Below, in pieces: positions 46,224 to 54,043 of a stretch of 64,000 bases of DNA. Location of the stretch: positions 77,365 to 141,364 of the forward strand of contig CAKRLE010000008.1 of the NCBI GenBank assembly GCA_934359185.1, in the 5' to 3' direction. A model generated the notes under the pieces. It was not told where the DNA came from and did no database searches. It was given only the letters and a program-made list of their open reading frames with translations. Position 1 is the first letter of the stretch, and every line of letters begins with the position of its first letter. The translations under genes were made by a program, and so were the position numbers. Source of the DNA: an uncultured Lachnospira sp. GTDB lineage: Bacteria > Bacillota > Clostridia > Lachnospirales > Lachnospiraceae.

Positions 46224-46694
46224 ATGCCAGCTCTTTATAGAAAAAGACTTATTCCTGACGAATGTATACATTTAAAAGACGATATAATTGTCTATTCCGG
46301 CGATAACTGCCTTATTACCAAGTGGGAAACGCTTCACCCAAAGCGTGAATTTTCTCACGGAATTTCTTATTACTGTATATCTAACGGCTGGAAAATAAGC
46401 AAATTCTTTGATTCAGATGACAAACTGACATATATATACTGTGACATAATAGACACTGATTATAATGCCACATCTGACACATATGTATTCACTGATTTGC
46501 TGGCAGACGTAATTATTGAAGAAAACGGATTTGTGCGTGTTGTTGATCTTGATGAACTTGCCGATGCTCATAATGAGCACATCCTTTCTGATGAATTACT
46601 TGGTATTGCATTACGCCGTCTTGACAGACTTCTCAAAAATATTTATTCAGGAGAATTTAAGGAGTATATAGCAAAGCTCGATTCTTTCTGTTAG
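46224..46694 (+). CDS. DUF402 family protein
   Basis: A 156-aa DUF402 protein. Family landmarks: YRKRLIPDECIHLKDDIIVY (about residues 5-24), TYIYCDIIDTDYN and FTDLLADVIIEENGFVRVVD (about 93-112), with conserved Asp residues. Relatives include nucleoside phosphatase or ribonuclease-like proteins that bind metal; the role here is not known. The start is ATG at 46224-46226; the upstream ATG at 46209 overlaps the ribosome binding site GGAGG. Single gene with its own promoter, divergent from the atp operon. Confidence 0.85.
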   Translation: MPALYRKRLIPDECIHLKDDIIVYSGDNCLITKWETLHPKREFSHGISYYCISNGWKISKFFDSDDKLTYIYCDIIDTDYNATSDTYVFTDLLADVIIEENGFVRVVDLDELADAHNEHILSDELLGIALRRLDRLLKNIYSGEFKEYIAKLDSFC

Positions 46695-46729
46695 TATCTT
46701 TTGTCAATAAATTTTAATTATACATTTAA

Positions 46730-46762
46730 AGCCAGCTATCCAATATCAGGATAACTGGCTTA
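46730..46762. terminator. Bidirectional terminator between DUF402 and dCMP deaminase
   Basis: AAGCCAG-C-TATCC (46730-46742) pairs with GGATA-A-CTGGCTT (46750-46762), with one mismatch and a 7-nt loop, between two convergent genes. Confidence 0.75.
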
Positions 46763-46766
46763 TTAA

Positions 46767-47252
46767 TTATAAAGTAAATTCTATCTTTCTCCCCGTCGGT
46801 TTATATCTGACAATCTCTACACCAGCTGCCGTAAGCATTCTTTTGGAGCCTATCACCGATGGTGTCATCTCATATTTATCACACTCATACACAACGGTCT
46901 TTATGCCTGATTGAATAATAGCTTTAGCACATTCATTACATGGAAAAAGCGTAACATATATCTTGGCATTTTCAAGATTGCCGCCACGATAATTAAGAAT
47001 AGCATTGAGCTCACTGTGAGTTGTATACATATACTTATTATCCAGCGGGTCACCTTCCCTTGCCCATGGAAATTCGTCATCAGAACAACCAACAGGAAGC
47101 CCGTTGTATCCCATTGATAATATTTTATTATCCTTGCTTACTATGCAGGCTCCCACCTGTGTATTAGGATCCTTTGACCTGAGCGCAGCCATCTTGGCTA
47201 CCCCCATAAAATATTCATCCCATGATATATAATCCATTCTCTTATCACTCAT
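46767..47252 (-). CDS. dCMP deaminase (ComEB-like)
   Basis: Zinc enzyme converting dCMP to dUMP for thymidylate synthesis. The 161-aa product (from ATG at 47250-47252 with AAAAGGAGC before it) has the catalytic histidine-glutamate motif TTHSELNAILNY (about residues 79-90), the zinc cysteines LFPCNECAKAIIQSG (about 104-118) and DPNTQVGACIVSKDNKIL near the start. The frame extends to 47279 without a ribosome binding site. Last gene of a leftward run with rpiB, the phosphatase and Sua5. Confidence 0.93.
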   Translation of the reverse strand: MSDKRMDYISWDEYFMGVAKMAALRSKDPNTQVGACIVSKDNKILSMGYNGLPVGCSDDEFPWAREGDPLDNKYMYTTHSELNAILNYRGGNLENAKIYVTLFPCNECAKAIIQSGIKTVVYECDKYEMTPSVIGSKRMLTAAGVEIVRYKPTGRKIEFTL

Positions 47253-47290
47253 GTATCTGCTCCTTTTACTGTCAGTCAAGCGCCTGCTTC

Positions 47291-47719
47291 TTACTGCTCT
47301 AACATATTTATTCTCTTTATATGTCTTTCAGCGTTAGAAAATTTTGATTCCAAAAATGTGTCTGCTATTCTGAATGCAAGCTCTGGTCCTGTCACTCTTG
47401 CTCCAAGACATAATACATTGGCATTATTATGCTCCTTTGTTGCCTGTGCTGAGAAACAATCACCACATAAAGCAGCTCTGATTCCTTTAATCTTGTTAGC
47501 TGCCATGCTCATTCCTATTCCTGTTCCACATATAAGGATGCCTTCCTCACATTCGCCATTAAGGATAAGGTCACAGACCTTCTTTGCATATACGGGATAA
47601 TCACACGATTCATTTGTATAACACCCTGCATCTTTACATTCAATTCCTTTTTTCTTTAAATGCTCAATCATCTCATTCTTAAGCTCTAATCCACCATGAT
47701 CACTTCCAATTGCTATCAT
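47291..47719 (-). CDS. rpiB: Ribose-5-phosphate isomerase B
   Basis: RpiB/LacAB-family isomerase of ribose 5-phosphate and ribulose 5-phosphate (allose phosphates in some relatives). The 142-aa product shows IAIGSDHGGLELKNEMIEHL (about residues 2-21), the active-site Cys in LICGTGIGMSMAANKIKGIR (about 63-82) and KEHNNANVLCLGARV (about 94-108). Its ATG overlaps the phosphatase stop by 4 nt. Confidence 0.95.
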   Translation of the reverse strand: MIAIGSDHGGLELKNEMIEHLKKKGIECKDAGCYTNESCDYPVYAKKVCDLILNGECEEGILICGTGIGMSMAANKIKGIRAALCGDCFSAQATKEHNNANVLCLGARVTGPELAFRIADTFLESKFSNAERHIKRINMLEQ

Positions 47720-48213
47720 ATCTTCTTCTCCTTCTTTCCGGCTCTTTCATCCAATGCCTTTTTTATATTTTGGGCTGCTTTCTCTATCATATTCTGCAGC
47801 TGCACGAAACATCTGTCATATTCTTCCACGCCTTTTCCATATGGATCTTCTACATCTGCCTCTATATCTTCGGTAAACTCTCCTATTGTATATACATTGA
47901 TTGCCCTGTCAAACGAAGCATATACCTTTGCCTTCATAGGCTGATTCATCACCAGTACAAGCGTATCTTTACCAAAATCTTTGTCACTAATCTGACATGC
48001 CTCATTACTTGGAATTATCATTCCATGTCTTGCTGCGACTGCAACCGCTTTAGGATTATATGGTTCTGGAAACAGAACAACCAAGCCACGTGATTCCACA
48101 CTCATATGCTCTATTCCACATTTTTTAAGTTCATTATCCATAATCGTAGCTGCCATAGGACTCCGGCATGTATTACCCATACACACAAATATAATATTGC
48201 TGTAAGTATTCAC
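47716..48213 (-). CDS. Low-molecular-weight protein-tyrosine phosphatase
   Basis: A 165-aa phosphatase of the LMW-PTP/arsenate-reductase-like fold. The P-loop is IIFVCMGNTCRSPMAATIM (Cys-x5-Arg, about residues 7-25) and the general-acid Asp lies in DVEDPYGKGVEEYDR (about 123-137). The start is GTG at 48211-48213 with GGAGGTAGTATT before it; the longer TTG frame to 48234 contains that ribosome binding site. It lies between the Sua5 gene and rpiB, a common Clostridia arrangement. It may act on phosphorylated proteins or metabolites. Confidence 0.93.
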   Translation of the reverse strand: MNTYSNIIFVCMGNTCRSPMAATIMDNELKKCGIEHMSVESRGLVVLFPEPYNPKAVAVAARHGMIIPSNEACQISDKDFGKDTLVLVMNQPMKAKVYASFDRAINVYTIGEFTEDIEADVEDPYGKGVEEYDRCFVQLQNMIEKAAQNIKKALDERAGKKEKKI

Positions 48214-48234
48214 AATACTACCTCCATACCACAA

Positions 48235-49287
48235 CTATACATCTATAATCATATGTCCTGCTGCCTTTATAAGCCTGTTCATAACAGCCTGTCCTACATT
48301 ATCAGTTGGAAAGCTCTCTGAATATACTACATTAATACCATTCTCGTCAAATTCACGAAGCACAGCAAAAAGATTTCTTGCTTCCTGTGCTTCATCAAAT
48401 CTGCTTCCCATATCAACCACATCAAAGCCATCATATAAACCGACATTCTCTGTAGATGCCATAATTGCTACCTTTGCACCATCTTTGACTGCCTGTGATG
48501 CCTTGGTTCTTATCGCATCAACAACCTTTGACTGTTCACCTCTTACTATCGTAATCTGGGCATTAGGTGCATAATGCTTATATTTCATTCCTGGCGCCTT
48601 AGGAACAATCCCATCCGGAACACTCTCCATAATTGCAGGATCCATCTCTGCTTTACCAAGAACTTCTCTTACCTGTTCCAATGTAATAAATCCCGGTCTT
48701 AATATCATGGGCACATTACCACTGACATCAACAATTGTAGATTCAACACCTATATCAACTGTATCATCCGCAATTATCATGTCAATCCTGCCATCCATAT
48801 CATGTATAACATGTTTTGCTCTTGTCGGACTAGGCTTCCCCGATGTATTAGCGCTTGGTGCAGCTATATATACACCTGATTTCTTTATAAGCTCATGCGC
48901 TACAGGGTGACTAGGCATTCTTATAGCGACTGTATCAAGACCACCTGTTATAGATAATGGCACTATCTCTGACTTCTTTAATATCATGGTAAGCGGTCCC
49001 GGCCAGAAAGCCTTGTAAAGTTTCAGAGCGTTCTCATTGACATCATCTGAAAGTATATACAAATCTTTTACATCTGCTATATGTACAATCAAGGGATTAT
49101 CTGATGGTCTTCCTTTGGCTGCATATATCTTTGCCGACGCCTCACTGTCTAACGCATCTGCACCAAGTCCATACACTGTTTCTGTTGGAAATGCCACTAG
49201 ACCTTTATTTTTTAATATTTCTGATGCCTGTTGATATATTTTATCATCAGTATCATCATGTGCAATTCTAGAAATTATTGTTTTCAT
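48235..49287 (-). CDS. Threonylcarbamoyl-AMP synthase (Sua5/YwlC type)
   Basis: Makes threonylcarbamoyl-AMP from threonine, bicarbonate and ATP for the t6A modification at position 37 of ANN-decoding tRNAs. The 350-aa protein has the YrdC domain (GLVAFPTETVYGLGADALDS about residues 29-48, KGRPSDNPLIVHI, IRMPSHPVAHELIKKSGVYI) and, after a linker with PGMKYKHYAPNAQITIV, the extra Sua5 domain. ATG with TGGAGGCTTGCG before it. Confidence 0.95.
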   Translation of the reverse strand: MKTIISRIAHDDTDDKIYQQASEILKNKGLVAFPTETVYGLGADALDSEASAKIYAAKGRPSDNPLIVHIADVKDLYILSDDVNENALKLYKAFWPGPLTMILKKSEIVPLSITGGLDTVAIRMPSHPVAHELIKKSGVYIAAPSANTSGKPSPTRAKHVIHDMDGRIDMIIADDTVDIGVESTIVDVSGNVPMILRPGFITLEQVREVLGKAEMDPAIMESVPDGIVPKAPGMKYKHYAPNAQITIVRGEQSKVVDAIRTKASQAVKDGAKVAIMASTENVGLYDGFDVVDMGSRFDEAQEARNLFAVLREFDENGINVVYSESFPTDNVGQAVMNRLIKAAGHMIIDV

Positions 49288-49359
49288 CGCAAGCCTCCAT
49301 GTTACTGGCTATCATGTCATGATAGTTTCCGATTCACATTGTACAACACTTGGCAGGAA

Positions 49360-50136
49360 TTATGAAGCAAAATATTTACCAATTCCAATAATAATTGAAT
49401 CAACAATTCGTTGCTGATACTCTTCATCTAAAAGTAATTTTAACTCTGCCTGATTTGTAAGAAATCCACATTCAACAATCACAGTCGGTATTTTTGAATG
49501 AATAAGCAGATAATAAGTTTTATCCTGTTTTTCAACTCTCTTATTAGAAGTATCAAGATTGTCTTTCATTGACTGCTGTATTATTCCAGCAAGCAGCCTG
49601 CCCTTTGCAGAATATGTATAATAAAAGACCTGTGCTCCTGACACACTGCTGCTGTCAAAACTATTCTGATGAACGCTAATCATCATATCAGCTTCAGATG
49701 AATTCGCAATATCGCATCTTTTTTTCAAATCGGCCCTTTTTTTATTAGTATCAGCTGAGGTATAAAGTCCTTCATCCTGAGTTCTCGTCATTATAGTATT
49801 AAAGCCAAGCTGTTTAAGTGTTTTTTCTAATTTTAAAGCTATTGCAAGGTTAATATCCTTTTCTAATATATCACCATTAGTTTTTCCCGGATCACTTCCT
49901 CCATGTCCACTATCTATAACAATTGTATAATCAGATGTCTCAAGCTGACTAAGATTAGAATCTGACAATAGAATATCAGACAACGCCATATTATCCGATT
50001 CATCATATAATTCAGCCTTTATAGCTTCTTTCCCTGGTTCCACGCTTTTCTTTCCCGGAAGGCAGACACATGCCGCCATAAAAACACCAAGCAGCATACA
50101 TATTGACATAACCGCAACAAGCCTCTTATCTCTCAT
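49360..50136 (-). CDS. N-acetylmuramoyl-L-alanine amidase (CwlD-like)
   Basis: Zinc amidase that cuts the stem peptide from muramic acid. The 258-aa protein has an N-terminal membrane helix (about residues 6-24) and an Amidase_3 domain: YTIVIDSGHGGSDPGKTNGD (about 71-90), LEKDINLAIALKLEKTLK, MISVHQNSFDSSSVSGAQVF and IPTVIVECGFLTNQAELKLL with the catalytic Glu. Length and single-domain form match CwlD, which is needed for muramic-lactam in spore cortex; the sporulation link is inferred. Confidence 0.88.
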   Translation of the reverse strand: MRDKRLVAVMSICMLLGVFMAACVCLPGKKSVEPGKEAIKAELYDESDNMALSDILLSDSNLSQLETSDYTIVIDSGHGGSDPGKTNGDILEKDINLAIALKLEKTLKQLGFNTIMTRTQDEGLYTSADTNKKRADLKKRCDIANSSEADMMISVHQNSFDSSSVSGAQVFYYTYSAKGRLLAGIIQQSMKDNLDTSNKRVEKQDKTYYLLIHSKIPTVIVECGFLTNQAELKLLLDEEYQQRIVDSIIIGIGKYFAS

Positions 50137-50199
50137 ATATTAATATTTCCTGTCTTACATGCTTTTTATATTATATGTGCTGTTATTATAAAACATACT

Positions 50200-50232
50200 A
50201 AAACAAGCCGTCCTGCCAAATGGCAGAACGGC
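50200..50232 (-). terminator. Terminator of the kinase/MinD-like operon
   Basis: GCCGTCCTGCC (50207-50217) pairs with GGCAGAACGGC (50222-50232), an 11-bp stem with one mismatch and a 4-nt loop, followed on the minus strand by TTGTTTT. Confidence 0.85.
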
Positions 50233-50271
50233 ATACGCTATATTAGTTTTCTGATTCGTAATACATAATTT

Positions 50272-50880
50272 TTAAAAAAGATGTCCGTATAATATGTTAC
50301 CTATCCAGCCGGCTGTCCTGCCCGAAAGATGAAAAGGATCTCCTTCATAAGGGATACGTAGTATATCTTCATCTGTCTTTCCAGATAATATCTTAATCTG
50401 TTTATCGCCGCCAAACATGCACATATATACACTTCTGCAGCCAAGTTCATCAACAAATCTTAATGTCTTTGCCATTCTGTATATACTTGCCGACAATACA
50501 GCATAACGTATGTCAGCCAGCTGGTATATCTCATTTCTCACACCAACACAACCACAGTCATATATTATTATCTCAGCACTGTCCATAAGCTTTAATGCTG
50601 CCTCTTTATCATTTTCCAGAATAAATGTAATGTTCTTATAGGAAAATTTTCTGTAATCATTTCGCACTCTGCCTGTCTCGATACATATTTTTAAAAAGTC
50701 CTTATGATTATCACACTCTGTTATCACGGTCCTTAAGCCACATACATTGGCACAGTAATTAGCAAGCATTATAGAAAAATGTGTTGAACCCGCTCCGGCA
50801 CATGAGCCGCAGACCGCAATCCTTATCTTTTCTTTACCTGCCAAACCACGCTTTTTTCTTAGAAAATTCAAATATCTCAA
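50272..50880 (-). CDS. Atypical MinD/ParA-like P-loop protein
   Basis: A 202-aa protein whose core IAVCGSCAGAGSTHFSIMLA (about residues 20-40) resembles the first strand, P-loop and helix of MinD/TadZ-type ATPases, but with GAGSTHF in place of GKGGVGKTT: no Walker lysine at either place. It continues with LRTVITECDNHKDF and AEIIIYDCGC. The frame reaches back to 50955, deep inside the upstream gene. I place the start at TTG 50878-50880 because GAGGAGG lies 6 nt before it; the overlap with the kinase gene is then 47 nt. It shares the GxG[ST]THF motif with the kinase C-terminus, so the two proteins are probably partners. Confidence 0.7.
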   Translation of the reverse strand: MRYLNFLRKKRGLAGKEKIRIAVCGSCAGAGSTHFSIMLANYCANVCGLRTVITECDNHKDFLKICIETGRVRNDYRKFSYKNITFILENDKEAALKLMDSAEIIIYDCGCVGVRNEIYQLADIRYAVLSASIYRMAKTLRFVDELGCRSVYMCMFGGDKQIKILSGKTDEDILRIPYEGDPFHLSGRTAGWIGNILYGHLF

Positions 50881-52186
50881 GCATTGCCTCCTCAAATAGC
50901 CTGTTCCCTGCATTCCATCTGTAAATACATGGAAACCTGTAGTATCTGTGTCCACTGCCGTATCTCCTTATGTACCTGTAGAAATCGTGTCCACTTACGT
51001 GATTAATAAATATAATGGTGTCTTTGTCAGATTTTTCCATAGCCTCATAGTCACTTCTGCGGTAACCACAATCACCGACAAGAATATTAATTCCATTCTT
51101 ACGATTCTTTCTATCCGTTCCAAAATCATGTATGTGATAGGTACATTCACCATAATCCTCATCTATGCAGCCAGAATACTCTGGTCTTATCATAATTCCA
51201 CTATGTAATGCAACTCCACAATGCAGATTGTCCAATATCTTCGCAGATTTTAAATCCTGAACATCTCCATGTCTTATAATCACAACGGTTTTCCCTCTTT
51301 TTGCCAGAAAAGAAGCCATGCAAAGGCAAAAATGTGTTGTTCCTATCCCATGTCTTGTCCCTGATACATATACATTAATCAATGACTTATCTGCATTATG
51401 AGCTGTATTGTTGTTATGCTTAAGCATCGGTTTCTGTATTCTTAAAAGGTCTTTTCGTAATTGGTCTATGGATTGATATCTTTGATTCTGATTGTGACGC
51501 AGGCATCTCTCAATGACTGGTCCAACCGATTTTGAATTGAGACGGCATACTCTGTGTATGTCATCCTGTATAGATTGCTCATGGCTGTCATCAACCATAT
51601 AAGCAATTAAGATTCCTATACTGTATATATCTGATAGAGGATTACCTTCGCCAAAGAACTGTTCTGGTGCTGCGTATCCAATTGTTCCATAAGAACTCAT
51701 ATACTGATTATCATTCCGCCTTGAACTATCGAAATCTATCAAATGAACAATCAGCCGCTTTTCCCTGTGCGTTACCTCTTCATGTATCATAATATTATCA
51801 GGCTTAATATCAAGATGTGCTATCAAAGCCTTATTGTGCAGATATTCTATTATATTACATACAGAAATGGATATATCAACAGCATCATATAATGATAATG
51901 GCCCGTTTTCCTGTATATATTCATCCAAAGATTTGCCAGCTATATATTCTTCTATAATGCAGATACTTATATCATCTTCTTCTATATCATATATGATGGG
52001 AAGTCCATCAAACCTTAAGTCCTTAATAAGCATCGCTTCACGATACACACGTAAATAATCCGGCTCCTGTTTACTCACAACTTTAGCTATTCTTATAGAA
52101 TCAAGTTGTATATGCCTGACAAGAAATACGCTTGTATGCTCCGTAGTGGCAATCTTCCTGATTATTGAATACTTATCAGATATCAC
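50834..52186 (-). CDS. Ser/Thr protein kinase fused to atypical MinD-like domain
   Basis: A 450-aa cytoplasmic protein. Residues 8 to about 255 are a eukaryotic-type protein kinase: catalytic loop IAHLDIKPDNIMI (about 121-133), metal motif LIDFDSSRR (DFD for DFG, about 149-157), and GYAAPEQFFGEG (about 169-180). Then from about 278 NVYVSGTRHGIGTTHFCLCM begins a MinD/TadZ-like domain whose P-loop lacks the usual lysine. No membrane helix or PASTA domain is present, so it does not look like a PrkC-type receptor. The start is GTG at 52184-52186; AAAGGAGG lies 16-17 nt away, unusually far, and no better start is visible. A sigma-A-like promoter is at 52238-52266. Confidence 0.82.
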   Translation of the reverse strand: MISDKYSIIRKIATTEHTSVFLVRHIQLDSIRIAKVVSKQEPDYLRVYREAMLIKDLRFDGLPIIYDIEEDDISICIIEEYIAGKSLDEYIQENGPLSLYDAVDISISVCNIIEYLHNKALIAHLDIKPDNIMIHEEVTHREKRLIVHLIDFDSSRRNDNQYMSSYGTIGYAAPEQFFGEGNPLSDIYSIGILIAYMVDDSHEQSIQDDIHRVCRLNSKSVGPVIERCLRHNQNQRYQSIDQLRKDLLRIQKPMLKHNNNTAHNADKSLINVYVSGTRHGIGTTHFCLCMASFLAKRGKTVVIIRHGDVQDLKSAKILDNLHCGVALHSGIMIRPEYSGCIDEDYGECTYHIHDFGTDRKNRKNGINILVGDCGYRRSDYEAMEKSDKDTIIFINHVSGHDFYRYIRRYGSGHRYYRFPCIYRWNAGNRLFEEAMLEIFEFSKKKAWFGR

Positions 52187-52237
52187 AATATTATATTATT
52201 AACCTCCTTTCAACTTGTGTTTATCAGCTCTATTGAT

Positions 52238-52266
52238 ATACTACCACAATATTTTTGTTATTGCAA
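52238..52266 (-). promoter_or_regulatory. Possible sigma-A promoter of the kinase operon
   Basis: Minus strand TTGCAA (52261-52266), 17 bp, TAGTAT (52238-52243). Confidence 0.5.
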
Positions 52267-52331
52267 CAACTTTTTTATATTTATTATATATTTTTCATTT
52301 TTATTTTACTACAAACCTTGTTCCTGTAGTC

Positions 52332-52360
52332 TTTACATATCCATTAAAAATGGGTATTAT
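52332..52360 (+). promoter_or_regulatory. Sigma-A promoter of mecA
   Basis: TTTACA (52332-52337), 17 bp, TATTAT (52355-52360). Confidence 0.65.
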
Positions 52361-52419
52361 AGTATATGCCTAACACCATATATTTATGTGAGGCGCATTT
52401 GAGATTGGAAGTGATTTAT

Positions 52420-53364
52420 ATGAAGATAGAGAAAATTAACGACAACCAGATACGCTGTACTTTGGGAAAGAAAGATCTCGCTGACAGAAACCTGAAAGTG
52501 AGTGAATTAGCTTACGGCAGTGAGAAAGCGCGCGAACTTTTCAGGGATATGATGCAGCAGGCATCTTTTGAATTTGGATTTGAGGCAGAAGATATCCCAC
52601 TTATGATTGAGGCTATTCCAGTAAGTGCTGATTGTATTGTACTTATAGTGACAAAGGTTGATGAACCGGAAGAACTTGATACACGATTCTCAAGATTCTC
52701 ATCAGAATATAATGATGATTACGATTATCCTGACGATGAATATGGTGATATGTTTTCAGATATTGAACAGATAGGTACCAGCTCATCAACACCTTCTGCT
52801 ACTGATGAACTTGACAAAACTCAGCATGAGCCAGCAAAAGATACACAGGAAACTTCTAATGTAGATATTCCAAGCAGTGATGTTGCCAATGATGTCATGA
52901 ATCTTTTTAATAAAGTCAAGGATTACATCAATGGAAATATTCAGGATTCTGATAACAGTAATTTTGTATCATTTAAAGACTCTCTGACAGGAATGCCTTC
53001 TATAGATACAAACTCTGTGAATAACACAGAAGGTTCTGTCCTTAAAAGCAGCACACCAGTTAATATATTAAGAATATTCTCATTTGATTCTTTTGATACA
53101 TTTTCAGGTGCTGCACAGGCAGTAGCTGCTATATATACAGATAAAAACTCTTTATACATGAATAACACACATGACAGATTCTATCTGACCCTAAGTAAAG
53201 ATATGACCAGCAGTGCCAACTATAATAAGACCTGCAACATACTTTCTGAGTATGGCACTAAGGAATCTCTTAATTCAAATACAGTCTGCTACTTTGACGA
53301 ACATTACAGATGCATCATTAAAGACCATGCTGTTCAGGTTGCTGCAAAATACAAAAATTTATAA
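52420..53364 (+). CDS. mecA: MecA-family adaptor protein
   Basis: MecA adaptors hand substrates to the ClpC ATPase for degradation. The 314-aa product starts MKIEKINDNQIRCTLGKKDL, typical of the family, with ELFRDMMQQASFEFGFEAED and PLMIEAIPVSADCIVLIVTK (about residues 44-83). After an acidic, Ser/Thr/Asp-rich linker (about 85-210), the C-terminal domain follows (LRIFSFDSFDTFSGAAQAVA, then NSLYMNNTHDRFYLTLSK). It is longer than Bacillus MecA (218 aa) because of the linker. ATG at 52420 has GGAAGTGATTTAT before it. It is unrelated to the methicillin-resistance gene of the same name. Confidence 0.93.
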   Translation: MKIEKINDNQIRCTLGKKDLADRNLKVSELAYGSEKARELFRDMMQQASFEFGFEAEDIPLMIEAIPVSADCIVLIVTKVDEPEELDTRFSRFSSEYNDDYDYPDDEYGDMFSDIEQIGTSSSTPSATDELDKTQHEPAKDTQETSNVDIPSSDVANDVMNLFNKVKDYINGNIQDSDNSNFVSFKDSLTGMPSIDTNSVNNTEGSVLKSSTPVNILRIFSFDSFDTFSGAAQAVAAIYTDKNSLYMNNTHDRFYLTLSKDMTSSANYNKTCNILSEYGTKESLNSNTVCYFDEHYRCIIKDHAVQVAAKYKNL

Positions 53365-53370
53365 AAATAA

Positions 53371-53415
53371 GGGGATGTCACTATAACGATTTTCAATCAT
53401 TATAGTGACATCCCC
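53371..53415. terminator. Long hairpin terminator between mecA and the DUF1858 gene
   Basis: GGGGATGTCACTATAA (53371-53386) pairs perfectly with TTATAGTGACATCCCC (53400-53415), a 16-bp stem with a 13-nt loop. A T-rich tail is clear on the minus strand and weak on the plus strand. Confidence 0.8.
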
Positions 53416-53427
53416 ATTAACTTATAA

Positions 53428-53634
53428 TCAACCTCTTGTTGCAAGATATGTTGTGATCTCTTCCATAAGATCATCACAATCCATCCCATGAACCATAGCT
53501 GCTTCCTCTATTGTCTCTCCCTGTGATGATGGACAGCCAACACAATGCATGCCAGCACCCATAAGGATTGGAATTATACCTGCATCAATCTGTATAGCTT
53601 CACCAATTGTAGTATCCTTGGTAATTCTTGCCAT
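53428..53634 (-). CDS. DUF1858 domain protein
   Basis: A 68-aa protein of the DUF1858 family, found alone or attached to hybrid-cluster and disulfide-type proteins. The conserved Cys pair lies in [20 protein letters not shown] (about residues 27-46), suggesting redox or metal binding. ATG at 53632-53634 has AGGAGGAAATATCAT before it; the longer frame to 53712 lacks a ribosome binding site. Single gene, divergent from the ferredoxin gene. Confidence 0.9.
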   Translation of the reverse strand: MARITKDTTIGEAIQIDAGIIPILMGAGMHCVGCPSSQGETIEEAAMVHGMDCDDLMEEITTYLATRG

Positions 53635-53736
53635 ATGATATTTCCTCCTGAATAAATAATTAAATACAATGCTTACTATAATAGTATGTGCCAGAATTGT
53701 CAAGAAATCCATATCATGTTAAGCTTATGTTTGCTA

Positions 53737-53765
53737 TTGAATTTCACATACAAATAGCGTATAAT
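53737..53765 (+). promoter_or_regulatory. Strong sigma-A promoter of the ferredoxin gene
   Basis: TTGAAT (53737-53742), 17 bp, TATAAT (53760-53765), with an AT-rich upstream region. Confidence 0.8.
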
Positions 53766-53798
53766 CATAGAAAATATCATAAAAGGAGGACTTGATTT

Positions 53799-53969
53799 AT
53801 GGCATACGTAATTAATGATGATTGCATTAGCTGTGGAGCATGTGCAGCTGGATGTCCAGTTGACGCTATCAGCGAAGGCGCTGCTCATTACGAGATTAAC
53901 GCTGATGTCTGTGTAGATTGTGGTGCATGTAACGCTACATGTCCAGTTGGCGCTCCTAACCCACAGTAG
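53799..53969 (+). CDS. 2[4Fe-4S] ferredoxin
   Basis: A 56-aa clostridial-type ferredoxin. Two cluster motifs are complete: CISCGACAAGCP (about residues 9-20) and CVDCGACNATCP (about 38-49). The ATG at 53799 lies 9 nt after AAAGGAGGA. It has a near-consensus promoter and its own terminator, so it is monocistronic and probably highly expressed. It carries electrons for fermentation enzymes such as pyruvate:ferredoxin oxidoreductase and, if present, Rnf or hydrogenase. Confidence 0.97.
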   Translation: MAYVINDDCISCGACAAGCPVDAISEGAAHYEINADVCVDCGACNATCPVGAPNPQ

Positions 53970-54007
53970 GATTTCAGATGAAGTGTACGCTTTAAAGCGA
54001 CTACATA

Positions 54008-54043
54008 AACAGCCAGGTCTTTTAAAGACCCGGCTGTTTTTTG
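54008..54043. terminator. Terminator of ferredoxin, overlapping the end of dnaB
   Basis: AACAGCC (54008-54014) pairs with GGCTGTT (54032-54038), continued inward by GGTCT/AGACC with one mismatch. On the plus strand a T run follows. The stop codon of convergent dnaB (54022-54024) lies inside the hairpin. Confidence 0.85.

Noticed and set aside
52420..53364. Possible antibiotic-resistance meaning of the name mecA.
   Set aside because: The protein is a ClpC adaptor; it has no transpeptidase motifs.
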